Shown here: piece by piece, positions 1 to 8,415 of the stretch
Position numbering within the stretch: the first letter of the stretch is position 1
Layout: every line of letters begins with the position of its first letter
Assembly: GCF_032108445.1 (NCBI RefSeq)
Contig: NZ_CP134876.1
Coordinates: 4,836,001-4,900,000 of the forward strand
Source of the DNA: Micromonospora halotolerans
Lineage (GTDB): Bacteria > Actinomycetota > Actinomycetes > Mycobacteriales > Micromonosporaceae
Reading direction: 5' to 3'
DNA length: 64,000 bases
Notes under the pieces: model-generated
Databases searched by the model: none
Seen by the model: only the letters and a program-made list of their open reading frames with translations
What the model was told of the DNA's origin: nothing
Program-made: the position numbers and the translations under genes

Positions 1-539
1 GACCAGGGGCATCAGTTGGGTGACGTCGTGGCGGTTGCCGCCGGTCAGGCTGACGGCGAGGGGGATGCCGCCCGCGTCGGTGATGACGTGGTGTTTCGAG
101 CCCGAGCGGCGGCGGTCGACCGGGCTCGGACCGGTTTTGGGCCGCCCTTGAGCGCCCGGACGTGGGAGCCGTCGATCACCGCCCGGGACATGTCCAGCTG
201 GTCCGCGGCCCGTAGTTTGCCGAGCAGGACTTCGTGTAGTCGCTGCCACACGCCGGCGTCGTTCCAGTCCCGCAACCGGCGCCAACAGGTCATCCCCGAC
301 CCGAAGCCGAGTTCCTGGGGCAGGTACTCCCACGGGATCGCCGTGTAGAGCACGAACAAGATCCCGCACAACACCTTGCGGTCATCCAGGGGCTTGCGGC
401 CCGGGAACCGGTGCCTGCGCGGTGGACGGGGCGGCAACAGCGGCTCGATCTCCGCCCACAACTCGTCCGAGACGATCCACGGCGGCTGCTCACCCCTCCT
501 CACGGCCGAGCACTCTAGCCGATCCTCCATCGAGGACAC
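1..539 (-). CDS. IS5-family transposase, cut by window edge, read by -1 frameshift
   Basis: The gene enters from the right and runs off the left edge, so only its first ~175 codons are present. The start is ATG at 539 or 530. The N-terminal half has the IS5 pattern: an 'LWAEIEPLLPP' helix, then 'GILFVLYTAIPWEYLP' and 'WRRLRDWNDAGVW', with the first catalytic Asp in 'AVIDGSHVRA'. The starting frame would end at 45. The expected continuation ('HHVITDAGGIPLAVSLTGGN') lies in the -1 frame and stays open to position 1. The heptamer C CCA AAA sits exactly where the frames must join, so programmed frameshifting is likelier than decay. The left end of the element is not visible, so completeness cannot be judged. 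Confidence 0.85.
134..140 (-). promoter_or_regulatory. -1 ribosomal slippery heptamer of the IS5 transposase
   Basis: Read on the minus strand the sequence is C CCA AAA, in zero frame with the first transposase frame. A slip here joins 'KGGPK' to 'TGPSPVDRRR', the normal IS5 continuation. The position is seen directly; its use in vivo is inferred from the known frameshifting habit of this family. Confidence 0.6.
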
Positions 540-599
540 ACCGCCCCTAGATCATTCTGTTAGGCGTTCTTAGCCGCAAACGCCGACGATGGCGATCGG

Positions 600-946
600 T
601 CAGGTGCCGCCTGCGGGCCTGGTGACACCGGCGTGCCTCGGATTAGGGGCCGACGCGAGCACGCTTTGCAGCAGGTTGCTGCGATTGTTCATCAGGCGGC
701 TAACCTCGGACTCGTCCATGTGCAGGTCCGCTCGCATCAGGCTGACGCACTCGGCGTAGTGCCGGTGCAGAGCGGTTCGACGGTGGCTTCCGGGTCTAGG
801 CCCAGCTCCGCGGCAAGCGCCCGGACCGCGGATCGAAGGAGCGGCGCCTCCGCGACCCGGGCGAGGCGGGCGACGTCGAGCGCGTTCAATCCGCCGGCGC
901 GCCATTGAGGGACCACCAGGAGCATCCGCGCGGACGTAACCGCCAC
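600..946 (-). pseudogene. Frameshifted hypothetical helical protein
   Basis: Two minus-strand frames read as one helical protein. The first, from about 946, runs 'GLNALDVARLARVAEAPLL' to 'ELGLDPEATVEPL'. The other continues 'HYAECVSLMRADLHMDE' and 'SEVSRLMNNRSNLLQSV' and stops at 600. The join near 770 needs a single shift, so I read this as a broken gene of about 100 codons. The family is not recognised. It lies between an IS5 element and a recombinase stub, in keeping with a decaying mobile region. Confidence 0.35.
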
Positions 947-1007
947 CCTGACTACGGCTTCCTGTCCGGTGACCTCTTGCGCAGGCTTGAAGAGGTCACC
1001 GGAGCGC

Positions 1008-1090
1008 CTAGACTTGGGTGAGCCTCAAGATCTTGGCGATCGTCATCGGCGGTGGGGCAACGGTTCGTGTGGCCCCGGAGACAAACCCTT
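1008..1090 (-). pseudogene. Serine recombinase C-terminal stub (copy 1)
   Basis: The minus-strand frame ending at 1008 reads 'GATRTVAPPPMTIAKILRLT', nearly the same as the tail of the recombinase stub at 13471-13749 ('GATRTNAPPPMTIAKTLKLT'). DNA identity over about 50 bp (1009-1058 versus 13470-13519) is roughly 90% by eye. 'V-R-G-A-T-x-T' near the C-terminus is typical of actinobacterial site-specific serine recombinases. Only the last ~25 codons survive here. Confidence 0.5.
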
Positions 1091-1139
1091 TACCAACGCC
1101 GAGGTCAACGAGTCCCGTGGAGGCCCGTTGGAGTTCACC

Positions 1140-1450
1140 TCGGTAGCGACACGAACCCCACGGAACATGGTGGTTGCGCAGGAGCAATGCCACAACCGTA
1201 AGTACAAACGGTGGGCGCGTGAGGCGCCGATGCAGCTGTGGCAGATGGATCTGGTCGGCGGGGTGTTGCTGGCCGGCGGCCGGGAGTGCAAGCTGCTGAT
1301 CGGCATCGACGACCATCCCGGTTCGTGGTCATCGCCCGTGTGCTGTCCATCCCGTCTGGGCGTGCGGTCGCCGACGGGTTCATCGCGCCGATGCCGGCAT
1401 ACGAAGTTGCTCACGAAAGCGGAAAGTCTCCTTGGCAGGTCGCATCGGTT
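1140..1450 (+). pseudogene. Remnant of an rve-type (IS481/IS3-like) transposase
   Basis: One forward frame gives 'RWAREAPMQLWQMDLVGG' followed by 'CKLLIGIDDH'. The next frame carries on 'FVVIARVLSIPSGRAVADGF'. Together these match the first third of an rve (DDE integrase) core: the 'W-Q-M-D' strand with the first Asp, then the second strand with 'GIDDHSRF'. The frame breaks near 1320, and after about 1440 no family pattern remains, so the second Asp and the Glu are absent. This is dead transposase sequence. Confidence 0.6.
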
Positions 1451-1677
1451 CAACGCCTTCGGTGTAGCTGTGCTGCTGAAGTGGAGATATCTACCCCGCG
1501 GTCAGGAAGATCCCGTTAGGCCGGTGTTCCACCCGTACCGATGGTCAGCGCCAACCGCCATGCAGCGGATACGTACTCCATCACAACGCCGGGGAACTCC
1601 GGACCGAGGGACGGCCGGGCGCACAGCACGAGCTACGTTATGTCTCGCGGATCATGACGTTGATTCGTTGAACGGGT

Positions 1678-2627
1678 ATGGCTCGTGGAGACCTGAGCAA
1701 CGCCGAGTGGGTTGTGCTGGAACCGTTGCTTCCGACGCAAGCCGCTCGTGGCGGGCGGTGGCGTGACCACCGGCAGGTCGTCAACGCGATCTGCTGGATT
1801 AGGCGCAGGGGCTCTCCCTGGCGTGACCTGCCCGAGCGTTACGGGCCGTGGACGACCGCGTACCAGCGGTTCCGCCGCTGGGCCGCCGACGGAACCTGGG
1901 CCATGCTCAAGAAGCAGGTCCTCGCGTTGGCCGAGGCCGACGGCGACATCGACTGGCACGCCCAGATCGACTCCACGATCGTGCGGGTGCACCAGCATGC
2001 CGCGGGTGCCCGTAAAGGGGGCTCGACCGGGAGCAATTCCGGGCACGGCAAGGCATCGGACGTTCCCGTGGCGGGTTGACCACGAAGATTCACACTCTGT
2101 CCGATGGGGGCGGGCGGTCGCTTGCCACCCGGATCACTCTGGATCAGTCGGCCGACACCGGCGAACTGGAGACGCTATTGGATCAAGTGTCGGTGGCGCG
2201 TCCGGGCGGTATCGGGCGGCCTCGCAAGCGTCCGGACTCGCTGACCGGCGACAAGGCATACTCGTCGAAGGCCAACCGCCACCTGCTGCGTTCCCGGGAC
2301 ATCACAACGGTCATCCCCGAGCGCAACGATCAGATCGCCAATCGGAAGCGGCGTGGCCGTGCCGGCGGCAGACCACCGAACTTCGACCGCGCCGCCTACC
2401 GCAAAGGTAACCAGGTCGAGCGCGGGTTCAACCGGCGCAAACACTGGCGCGGCCTGGCCACCCGCTTCGACAAGCTGGCCAGCCACTACCAGGCCACCCT
2501 CGACCTCGTCGAGACGTTGGACTGGCTACGCGCCGTGCCCGATGGCCGCAAGCAGCGAGGCTCAGCTCCTTCGTTGGCGTTCGATGGCAGCTCGGACGGC
2601 CAAGCGCGCCACTGTCAGAAAGGCTGA
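1678..2627 (+). CDS. IS5-family transposase (IS112-like), two frames joined by -1 frameshift
   Basis: This encodes a DDE transposase for cut-and-paste movement of a small insertion sequence. Frame one starts at ATG 1678 ('MARGDLSNAEWVVLEPLLP') and ends at 2079. It holds 'SPWRDLPERYGPW' and the first Asp in 'QIDSTIVRVHQHAAGARKGG'. The -1 frame supplies 'GIGRSRGGLTTKIH', the second Asp in 'LTGDKAYSS', and the 'YRKGNQVERGFNRRKHWRGL' Glu motif, ending at 2627. The join lies after 2013, where AAAGGGGG (2014-2021) is a plausible slip site. Total length (~310 aa) is normal and all three catalytic residues are present, so the element may be active. Terminal inverted repeats could not be placed with confidence. 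Confidence 0.85.
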
Positions 2628-2933
2628 CACGCTCGAATCGACGTCGTGCGAACGGGCGGTGCTGAGCGTGACCCGGACTCCCGCGCCCTCAAATACGGAC
2701 GACAAGCCTCCGGTGGTCACCTGGCTGTTCAGTTCATCTCGAAGGCCGGACGCGACTGCGGCAGTAAATTCAGCACGTAGCGGGTGAGCCAGGCAAACGA
2801 ACTCGAACTCGGTTGTCCCGCCCTCGAACGGCTCGATGTCGACCACGATCTCGGCATAAACCGGCTGCGCCCCGGTGCCGGGCGAAAGACGCATACGAAC
2901 ACCAAGTATCGGTCCGCTGAACAGGGATGACAT
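2562..2933 (-). CDS. Stand-alone EF-G/EF-2 domain IV-like protein
   Basis: This 123-aa protein starts at ATG 2933. Residues about 22-120 follow the order of EF-G domain IV: 'PVYAEIVVDIEPFEGG', 'FVCLAHPLRAEFTAAVASGL' and then 'GVRVTLSTARSHDVDSS' at 85-101. The last segment closely parallels the domain IV hallmark V-x-V-T-L-x-D-G-x-x-H-x-V-D-S-S. There is no GTPase domain, so it cannot be a translocase. A ribosome-binding or mimicry role is only an inference. Its 3' end overlaps the convergent IS5 transposase by 66 bp, suggesting the insertion sequence landed at the end of this gene and may have replaced the original C-terminus. Confidence 0.6.
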   Translation of the reverse strand: MSSLFSGPILGVRMRLSPGTGAQPVYAEIVVDIEPFEGGTTEFEFVCLAHPLRAEFTAAVASGLRDELNSQVTTGGLSSVFEGAGVRVTLSTARSHDVDSSVSAFLTVARLAVRAAIERQRRS

Positions 2934-3134
2934 GGTGCACTCCCGAAGAGTCGACGACTTTCGGAGTCAGTCTTCACCGAGCGGCGGCCCCAGATTACGC
3001 ACCCCTGTCGCTAGGCCGCACGCCATCGCCAACGGCCAAAGATCCGCGAGACAGAACGTAGGTCGGATCCTTGATCTGGCAGGGATCGGGTTTACGACTG
3101 CCTCGGGTGGCCGGGGGCTCCTACGCTGAAATTT

Positions 3135-4328
3135 GTGGAAGATGTCGATGACGCCCGCGAGTTCGTTGAGCAGCGGATGCGCGCCACGGGGTTCGAGGAG
3201 GACATCCTCGACAAGGTCATGGATCTGCTGGAACGCTTCGACACCAATCGGGAGAAGCTGTTCGAGGAGATGCTATCCAAGCTGGAGCAACCGGGCTATG
3301 ACGGCCTGACCGACCGGTGGGAGACCAACTGCGAGCAGGCCGAGGCGCTGATGGAGCGCCTCGAATCGGACATCCGGTCAGTGCTGGAGGACAGCCAGGC
3401 CAACGCCATGTCCGTCGACGAACGGTGGACCGCGGTCGGCCCGCGTGACTTCCTCGCCGGGGAGCGCAAGATCTGGGCGCAGGTCGCCCGGCTCGACGTC
3501 CCCGAGGTCGCCACGCTGATGAGCAAGGTCCTGGAGGCCGACCTCGCGCTCATCAAGAAGTGCGAGGAGGACCTCAAGAACGCGCGCAGCAACGACGCGA
3601 TCGTCGAGCAGCTGCTCCTCAAGAACTTCGGCTCCATCCAGGACACGGTCAAGAGCCTGCTCGTCAAATACCTCCCGACCTCGGGCGTCCGCCTGATCGT
3701 CCTCTTCATGAAGGACCCGTCGTCCAAGGAAGTCGCCAACGAGGCGATCAAGAACTTCGAGAAGCTCACCGCGGAGAACCTCATGGCGGCCAAGCAGAAG
3801 CGTGCCGCGAAGCAGACGGTGGTCGACAACATCAAGCTGCTGACCGCGGCCCGCGAACAGCTCGACGAGGACTGGATCGACAAGCTCTTCGCCCGCGGCG
3901 CCGAGGCGGCGGGGAACTGGCGCGGCATCGGCGCGTCCGGCGACTACCGGGCCACCGACTGGGACTGGATGAAGGAGAACGTCCTCGACCGGGGGCTCGA
4001 CACGCGGGCCGAGGCGGCCAAGGAGCAGTCCAGCAAGCTCTACGACGAGCTCTTCCCCACGCTCGTGGAGGAGAGCACCAACGCCTTCGCCCAGCTGACC
4101 GATGATCCGGACACGCTGGCGAAGTTCAACGAGGAGCTGGAGAAGGCCTCGGAATCCCTGGAGTCGCTGCTGGCGACCGAGGAGGAATACGTCAAGGACC
4201 TGGCCGAGGGACCCTACAAGCAGACGGGCCTCGCCGCATTCGCACAGGTCATAGACGCGGTCAAGGTGGGCTTCAAGCTGCTCGCGGACAAGACGGAGGA
4301 AGCCGACGACGAGGTGAAGAAGTCATGA
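3135..4328 (+). CDS. Hypothetical helical/coiled-coil protein, first gene of a two-gene operon
   Basis: This 397-aa soluble protein starts at GTG 3135 and is rich in Glu, Lys, Leu and Asp, with almost no predicted strand. Long heptad-like helices dominate (residues 1-80, 125-160, 195-240, 300-370). A short hydrophobic stretch 'SGVRLIVLFMKDP' lies near residue 195 and another, 'AFAQVIDAVKVGFKLLADK', near the end. There is no signal peptide and no recognisable domain. No good ribosome-binding site precedes the GTG, and a TACGCT box 7 bp upstream suggests a leaderless transcript. The stop overlaps the next start (ATGA), so the two products are probably made together. I do not recognise the family; a helical membrane-interacting protein is one untested possibility. 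Confidence 0.7.
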   Translation: MEDVDDAREFVEQRMRATGFEEDILDKVMDLLERFDTNREKLFEEMLSKLEQPGYDGLTDRWETNCEQAEALMERLESDIRSVLEDSQANAMSVDERWTAVGPRDFLAGERKIWAQVARLDVPEVATLMSKVLEADLALIKKCEEDLKNARSNDAIVEQLLLKNFGSIQDTVKSLLVKYLPTSGVRLIVLFMKDPSSKEVANEAIKNFEKLTAENLMAAKQKRAAKQTVVDNIKLLTAAREQLDEDWIDKLFARGAEAAGNWRGIGASGDYRATDWDWMKENVLDRGLDTRAEAAKEQSSKLYDELFPTLVEESTNAFAQLTDDPDTLAKFNEELEKASESLESLLATEEEYVKDLAEGPYKQTGLAAFAQVIDAVKVGFKLLADKTEEADDEVKKS

Positions 4329-7162
4329 CCGACCTCTTCGTCGCGGCGGGCGGCCCGGTCGGCGACGGCACCCGGGCCCGGCCGTTCCACGACCCGTGGC
4401 TCGCCCTGCGGCAGGCTGCGCCCGGCGACCGCATCCACATCGCAGCGGGCACCTATACCGGGCGCGGCGAGCGCTCCTCGTGGGTCGTCGACACCCCCGA
4501 GCTGACCGTGCTCGGCGGATATAGCCCCGACTTCGCCCGCCGTACCCCCTGGCAGACACCGACGGTCTTCGCGGCAAAGGCCGGCCTGCGCGTCCCGAAC
4601 GAGCCGAACATGCTCCAGGGCATCGGCGGCCACGACGGCCTCGTCCTGGACGGGCTGTTCTTCGACGGGGCCGGGCGCGACGACTACGACGAGCAGGGCG
4701 GCCTGCAGCGCGCCTCCTACGGGGACGGCCCGCTGGTGAGCCTGCGCGGCGAGCGCATCACCGTCCGCGACTGCGGCTTCGCCAACGGCAGCTCCGGCGC
4801 CGTCGAGCTTGGCGGCGACTCCGCGGTCTTCGAGAACAACATCGTCGTCAACTGCGTCGGCCTCAGCCTGCTCACCGTCCGCGACGGCGCCCCCGAGGCC
4901 CCGGCCGCGGTCAGCCGCAACACCTTCGCCTTCGCCCACGACGACTCCGACCCGCCGCGCGGCTCCGGCGCCGACCGGGCCGTCGGCATACGGGTCAACG
5001 GCGCTGCCGCGATCGCCGACAACGTGTTCGTCGGCTGCGGCAACGCGGCCATCGCCTGCCTGCGCGACGTCGGGCAGATCGCCGTCGACCGCAACCTGTT
5101 CTTCGCCACACCGCGCGACATCGTGCGCAGCCGGGTGTCGGGCGCGGAGGCCGAGCTCACCGAGGAGTACGCCGCGGAGCTCGAAGACGTCGGCCTGCGC
5201 TCGGCGGCCGGCAACACCGTCGGCGACCCGCAGCTGACCGGGCTCCCGGCGGCGTGGCTCGACGTGTACACGGTGGACACCGCCGCCACGTACGAGCGCC
5301 CGCCGACCGCCGCCCTCAACGCGCTGCGGAAATCGGTCGGCCTCGGCGAGCTGCCGTCCACATCGGATTGTGTTGTTCAGCGGCCCGTCATGCGCCGGCT
5401 CGCCCCGGCCGAGGTGCTCGCCCTCGCGGTCGGCGCGGCGCCGGGCGCGCACCCCGCCGACCTGGCCGCGCCGGAGCCGTTCACCGAGCTCCCGGCCGGT
5501 CCGGCGTACCAGGCCGTCGACTGGGCGCGGCTCTACGAGGCCGACCCGGCGCTCGCCGGAACCCCGGTGCAGGTGCGGGCCGGGGTCGGCTTCGACCAGA
5601 ACACGCAGATCCTCCCCGAGCTCGCGGAGACGCACATCGGCGTCGCCGTCTACGAGCCCGGCACCGACAACACCCCGTGGTGGGCGCTCGCCCCGCGCTA
5701 CGGCCTCGTCCACCACCAGACTGAGGAGGCCGTACGGTATTCGCGCGGCCTCGACGTCGAGTCCACGTACCTGCTCCGCGGCACGTACCGCCTCACGCCG
5801 CCCGGCGGGCGTCAGAGCGCCACCATCGTCCTCGACTCCCTCGCGCCCGTGCTCGACATCACGGCCCCCGAGCCGCCCCGGCCGGCCGGGCGCGACTGGT
5901 TCGTGCGGGCCGGATCCTCCGGCGGGGACGGCAGCCGCGAGGCGCCGTTCCGCGACCCGTTCCAGGCCCTCGAAAAGGCCGCCGAGGGCGACCGCATCCT
6001 CGTCGCCGCGGGTGAGTACACGGGCCGCCTGCGGTCGGGCACGTGGCGCATCCCCGTACGCAACCTGACGCTGCTAGGCGGGTGGGACGCCGAGTTCGCC
6101 GCGCGCGACCCCTGGCGCCACCCCGTGCGCTTCGTGCTCACCCCGGAGACCAAGGCGAAGGGCATCTTCGGCGACCCGGTGCTCACCGGCGAGGACTCAG
6201 GGGAGGGCCTCATCCTCGACGGGTTCATGTTCGACGGGGCGACCTACAATGCGTACGCCGACAGCGGCGCCCTCAACACGGACCATTCCCAATCGGCGGC
6301 GCTGCTCGACCTGCGCGGCGGCAGCGGCGGCATCACCGTGCGCAACTGCGTCTTCGCCAACGCGGCGTACTGCGCCGTGCAGCTCAGCGCGGCGTACGGG
6401 ACGTTCGAGAACAACGTGGTCGTCAATACGAGCGGCACCGCCGTCCGTATCCAGGCACCCGGCGCGGGCCCCTGGACCGTCCGCGGCAACACGGTCCTGT
6501 TCGCCGCCGACCCCACCGGCCGGGCCTCGACCGGGCAGTCCACGACCGGCTGCCTGCTGGACATCTCCGGCCGGGGCGTCATGCGGGTCGAGGCCAACGT
6601 GCTCGCCTTCGCCGACAGCATCGCCGTCCGCGCGACCGTGCCCGACCAGAACCTGCTGCTCGACGGGAACGTGCTCGCCGCCAACCTGTACGCCGACCTC
6701 CACGACGGCCGCCACGTGCTCGTCGACGCCGAGAACCGCGACCGGGTGTTCCGCGACGCCCCGTTCGGCGCTCAGGCCGGCACCCGGTTCGAGCTGCCGG
6801 CGGTGCCGGTCGACGCCGCGTACGCCCACCAGGCCGTCGGCCGCCTCTCGGCGCTGGCCGCCGCGATGCCGAAGGACGGGCTCAACGCCGCCGCGGCGGC
6901 GCTCGGCGTCTCGATCACAGCGCCGAAGACGGAGGCACCCGTCGAGGCGGCGCCCCCGGAGCCGAAGAAGGAGCCGTCGGTCGCCGACCTGCTCGCGGAC
7001 CTCGGCCGGGCCCGCGAGGCGTTCGAGGCGAAGGACGCGTCCCCGCCGGCCACAGACACTCCGCTGTACTGCCCGGTCTACCCGGTCGAGGCGGCGCTGA
7101 GGCTGGCCCTCGACGCCCCGCCAGGCGAGCCCGGCGCCCACGCCGCCGTGATCAGCCACTAG
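4325..7162 (+). CDS. Tandem right-handed beta-helix (DUF1565/pectate-lyase-like) protein
   Basis: This 945-aa protein consists of two homologous halves. Domain A (about 1-330) opens 'DLFVAAGGPVGDGT' and domain B (about 523-830) opens 'DWFVRAGSSGGDGS'. Each then shows 'A-x-x-G-D-R-I-x-x-A-A-G-x-Y-T-G-R', 'LxxLGGWxxxFAxRxPW', 'LDGxxFDGA', and rungs with 'ITVRDCGFAN' / 'ITVRNCVFAN' and 'FENNIVVN' / 'FENNVVVN'. This is the DUF1565 / right-handed parallel beta-helix pattern. The linker (about 340-520) is not recognised. A Pro/Glu/Lys-rich stretch near 870 precedes a short C-terminal helix. There is no signal peptide or membrane segment, which is unusual for this mostly extracellular fold. The gene is translationally coupled to the helical protein upstream. 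The stop lies on top of the stop of a recombinase stub on the other strand. Confidence 0.75.
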   Translation: MTDLFVAAGGPVGDGTRARPFHDPWLALRQAAPGDRIHIAAGTYTGRGERSSWVVDTPELTVLGGYSPDFARRTPWQTPTVFAAKAGLRVPNEPNMLQGIGGHDGLVLDGLFFDGAGRDDYDEQGGLQRASYGDGPLVSLRGERITVRDCGFANGSSGAVELGGDSAVFENNIVVNCVGLSLLTVRDGAPEAPAAVSRNTFAFAHDDSDPPRGSGADRAVGIRVNGAAAIADNVFVGCGNAAIACLRDVGQIAVDRNLFFATPRDIVRSRVSGAEAELTEEYAAELEDVGLRSAAGNTVGDPQLTGLPAAWLDVYTVDTAATYERPPTAALNALRKSVGLGELPSTSDCVVQRPVMRRLAPAEVLALAVGAAPGAHPADLAAPEPFTELPAGPAYQAVDWARLYEADPALAGTPVQVRAGVGFDQNTQILPELAETHIGVAVYEPGTDNTPWWALAPRYGLVHHQTEEAVRYSRGLDVESTYLLRGTYRLTPPGGRQSATIVLDSLAPVLDITAPEPPRPAGRDWFVRAGSSGGDGSREAPFRDPFQALEKAAEGDRILVAAGEYTGRLRSGTWRIPVRNLTLLGGWDAEFAARDPWRHPVRFVLTPETKAKGIFGDPVLTGEDSGEGLILDGFMFDGATYNAYADSGALNTDHSQSAALLDLRGGSGGITVRNCVFANAAYCAVQLSAAYGTFENNVVVNTSGTAVRIQAPGAGPWTVRGNTVLFAADPTGRASTGQSTTGCLLDISGRGVMRVEANVLAFADSIAVRATVPDQNLLLDGNVLAANLYADLHDGRHVLVDAENRDRVFRDAPFGAQAGTRFELPAVPVDAAYAHQAVGRLSALAAAMPKDGLNAAAAALGVSITAPKTEAPVEAAPPEPKKEPSVADLLADLGRAREAFEAKDASPPATDTPLYCPVYPVEAALRLALDAPPGEPGAHAAVISH

Positions 7163-7260
7163 ATCAACTGGATCGACGTCGACAGCGTCAGACCCGGTTG
7201 GGTTTTGGTTTGTGTTGCCCCTCGGACACCAGTGCGAACGATACGGGATTTGGGCCGCTG
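7159..7260 (-). pseudogene. Serine recombinase C-terminal stub (copy 2)
   Basis: The minus-strand frame ending in TAG at 7159-7161 reads 'VRTGVRGATQTKTQPGLTL' then 'STSIQLI'. V-R-G-A-T-Q-T followed by a short strand is the usual C-terminus of actinobacterial serine recombinases. It is more diverged than the copies at 1008 and 13471 but has the same orientation. Upstream sequence (7260-7500, minus) has no clear recombinase domain, so only the tail survives. Confidence 0.45.
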
Positions 7261-7261
7261 A

Positions 7262-7926
7262 CCTGGCAGAACTCAGGTTAGCGGCCTTGATCGTTTCTGG
7301 GGCTGTATTCCGCCAGGGACCACGAGCCCTGAACCGTGCCGTCCGCCGCAGCGGCCAACGCGATCTTGTGTCCGGCGAGCGATCCGGTTGCGGTCGCGGT
7401 TGCCGTACGTGTCGCGCTGGAAATCCAGGTCAGGACCTGTCAGGGATGAGCCCCTTCCGCCACACGCGGCCGCGCGCCGGTACGCGGGCAGCAACTTGCG
7501 AGCCTGTACGACGCGCTGGCAGCGACCGCGGCGGGATGACTACTCGGGCCGACGCCGGCGGCCCGAAGGATCTGCCGGACTCTCTCGCGGGTGTAGCCGG
7601 TGACCCGGACGATGTCGACTTGCCGCATGCCGCGGCGCGCTTCCTCGACGATCGCGGCGGCAAGTTGGTCGCGGGCCTCGCCGATGAGCGGGTACGCCGG
7701 CCTGCTGGTCGTCGCCTCGCTGGACGACCTGCCGGAGATCGAAGTCGCCGGCGCCCCCGCTCCCCGATTCCGCGGCAGCGCACATCCCCCGACGTTGTGC
7801 CACCCGACGTCATGCCGCCGAGCCAACGAAGGTGACCGCTGCCATGTCGATGAGGCGCACGCCCGCAGGCGTTCGCGCCCGGCGTCGCCTAGAGCGACAG
7901 TCCTGCTGCTACCGCTGGCACGAGTC
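7262..7926 (-). pseudogene. Decayed region with an HTH-protein remnant
   Basis: No intact gene is supported. On the minus strand around 7545-7715, 'ARDQLAAAIVEEARRGMRQV' then 'DIVRVTGYTRERVRQILRAA' has the layout of a small actinobacterial helix-turn-helix protein (sigma-region-4 or excisionase-like recognition helix). The open frame extends to 7997, but its first half has no sensible start and the codon composition degrades. Around 7300-7430 another minus frame ('SLAGHKIALAAAADGTVQGS') looks like a different gene scrap. I treat the whole stretch as remnants left by integration and deletion. Confidence 0.3.
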
Positions 7927-8127
7927 TTAGCGCGCCACCGCAGAGCCCACGTACTTGCCAAGCCGGGCGAGGAACCCGCCGAGAACAGTATGGTCACCGA
8001 TGCCGGTAACCAGCAATGTCACCAGCGCCACGCCGAGCGAACCTAGCGCAACCCATAGCGCGGCACGGCCGATCTTGAATGGTCGACCGATGCTCCGAGT
8101 GAAGCGACCGTGGAGAGAATATCCCGG
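7927..8127 (-). pseudogene. Remnant of a small single-span membrane protein
   Basis: The minus frame ends at 7927-7929 (TAA). It reads 'FKIGRAALWVALGSLGVALV' followed by 'TLLVTGIGDHTVLGGFLARL', one clear transmembrane helix with a basic N-side and a short tail. The frame is closed by a TGA upstream and has no start codon, so the 5' part is lost or frameshifted. A neighbouring frame ('FEQLTTADRDYRDILSTVAS') may hold the missing N-terminal portion. Family unknown. Confidence 0.3.
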
Positions 8128-8415
8128 TAATCGCGGTCAGCCGTGGTCAGCTGCTCGAACTTTTTGCCCTGGCGTTCACGTAGGTCATCGCGGCGGCCGG
8201 TGCGGCCACCCGTGCGTGGCCGAGGGTCAGCAGCGTGGGCCGGTTGGTTGCTCGGCGGGCCCGCTGGGCGTCGTGGGCCGGTGGGCACGGGTATGTCTCG
8301 CCGGTGGGCGCTGGGATCGGGCGTGGCAGTGGGGTCAGCGGCCGGGCGGGCCGAAACCAGCCGGCGAACCATGTGGCCGTGGTGGCAGCCGGGGGGCTAC
8401 CAAACCCGGGGCGGT

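Noticed and set aside
4214..5716. Long minus-strand open frame opposite the beta-helix gene
   Set aside because: It is antisense to a gene with clear domain repeats; its composition (Arg/Gly/Val/Glu monotony) is the usual high-GC shadow.
4325..7162. Tandem beta-helix considered as a phage tail-spike or pectate lyase
   Set aside because: No signal peptide, no lyase catalytic residues that I could place and no phage structural genes beside it; left as unknown function.
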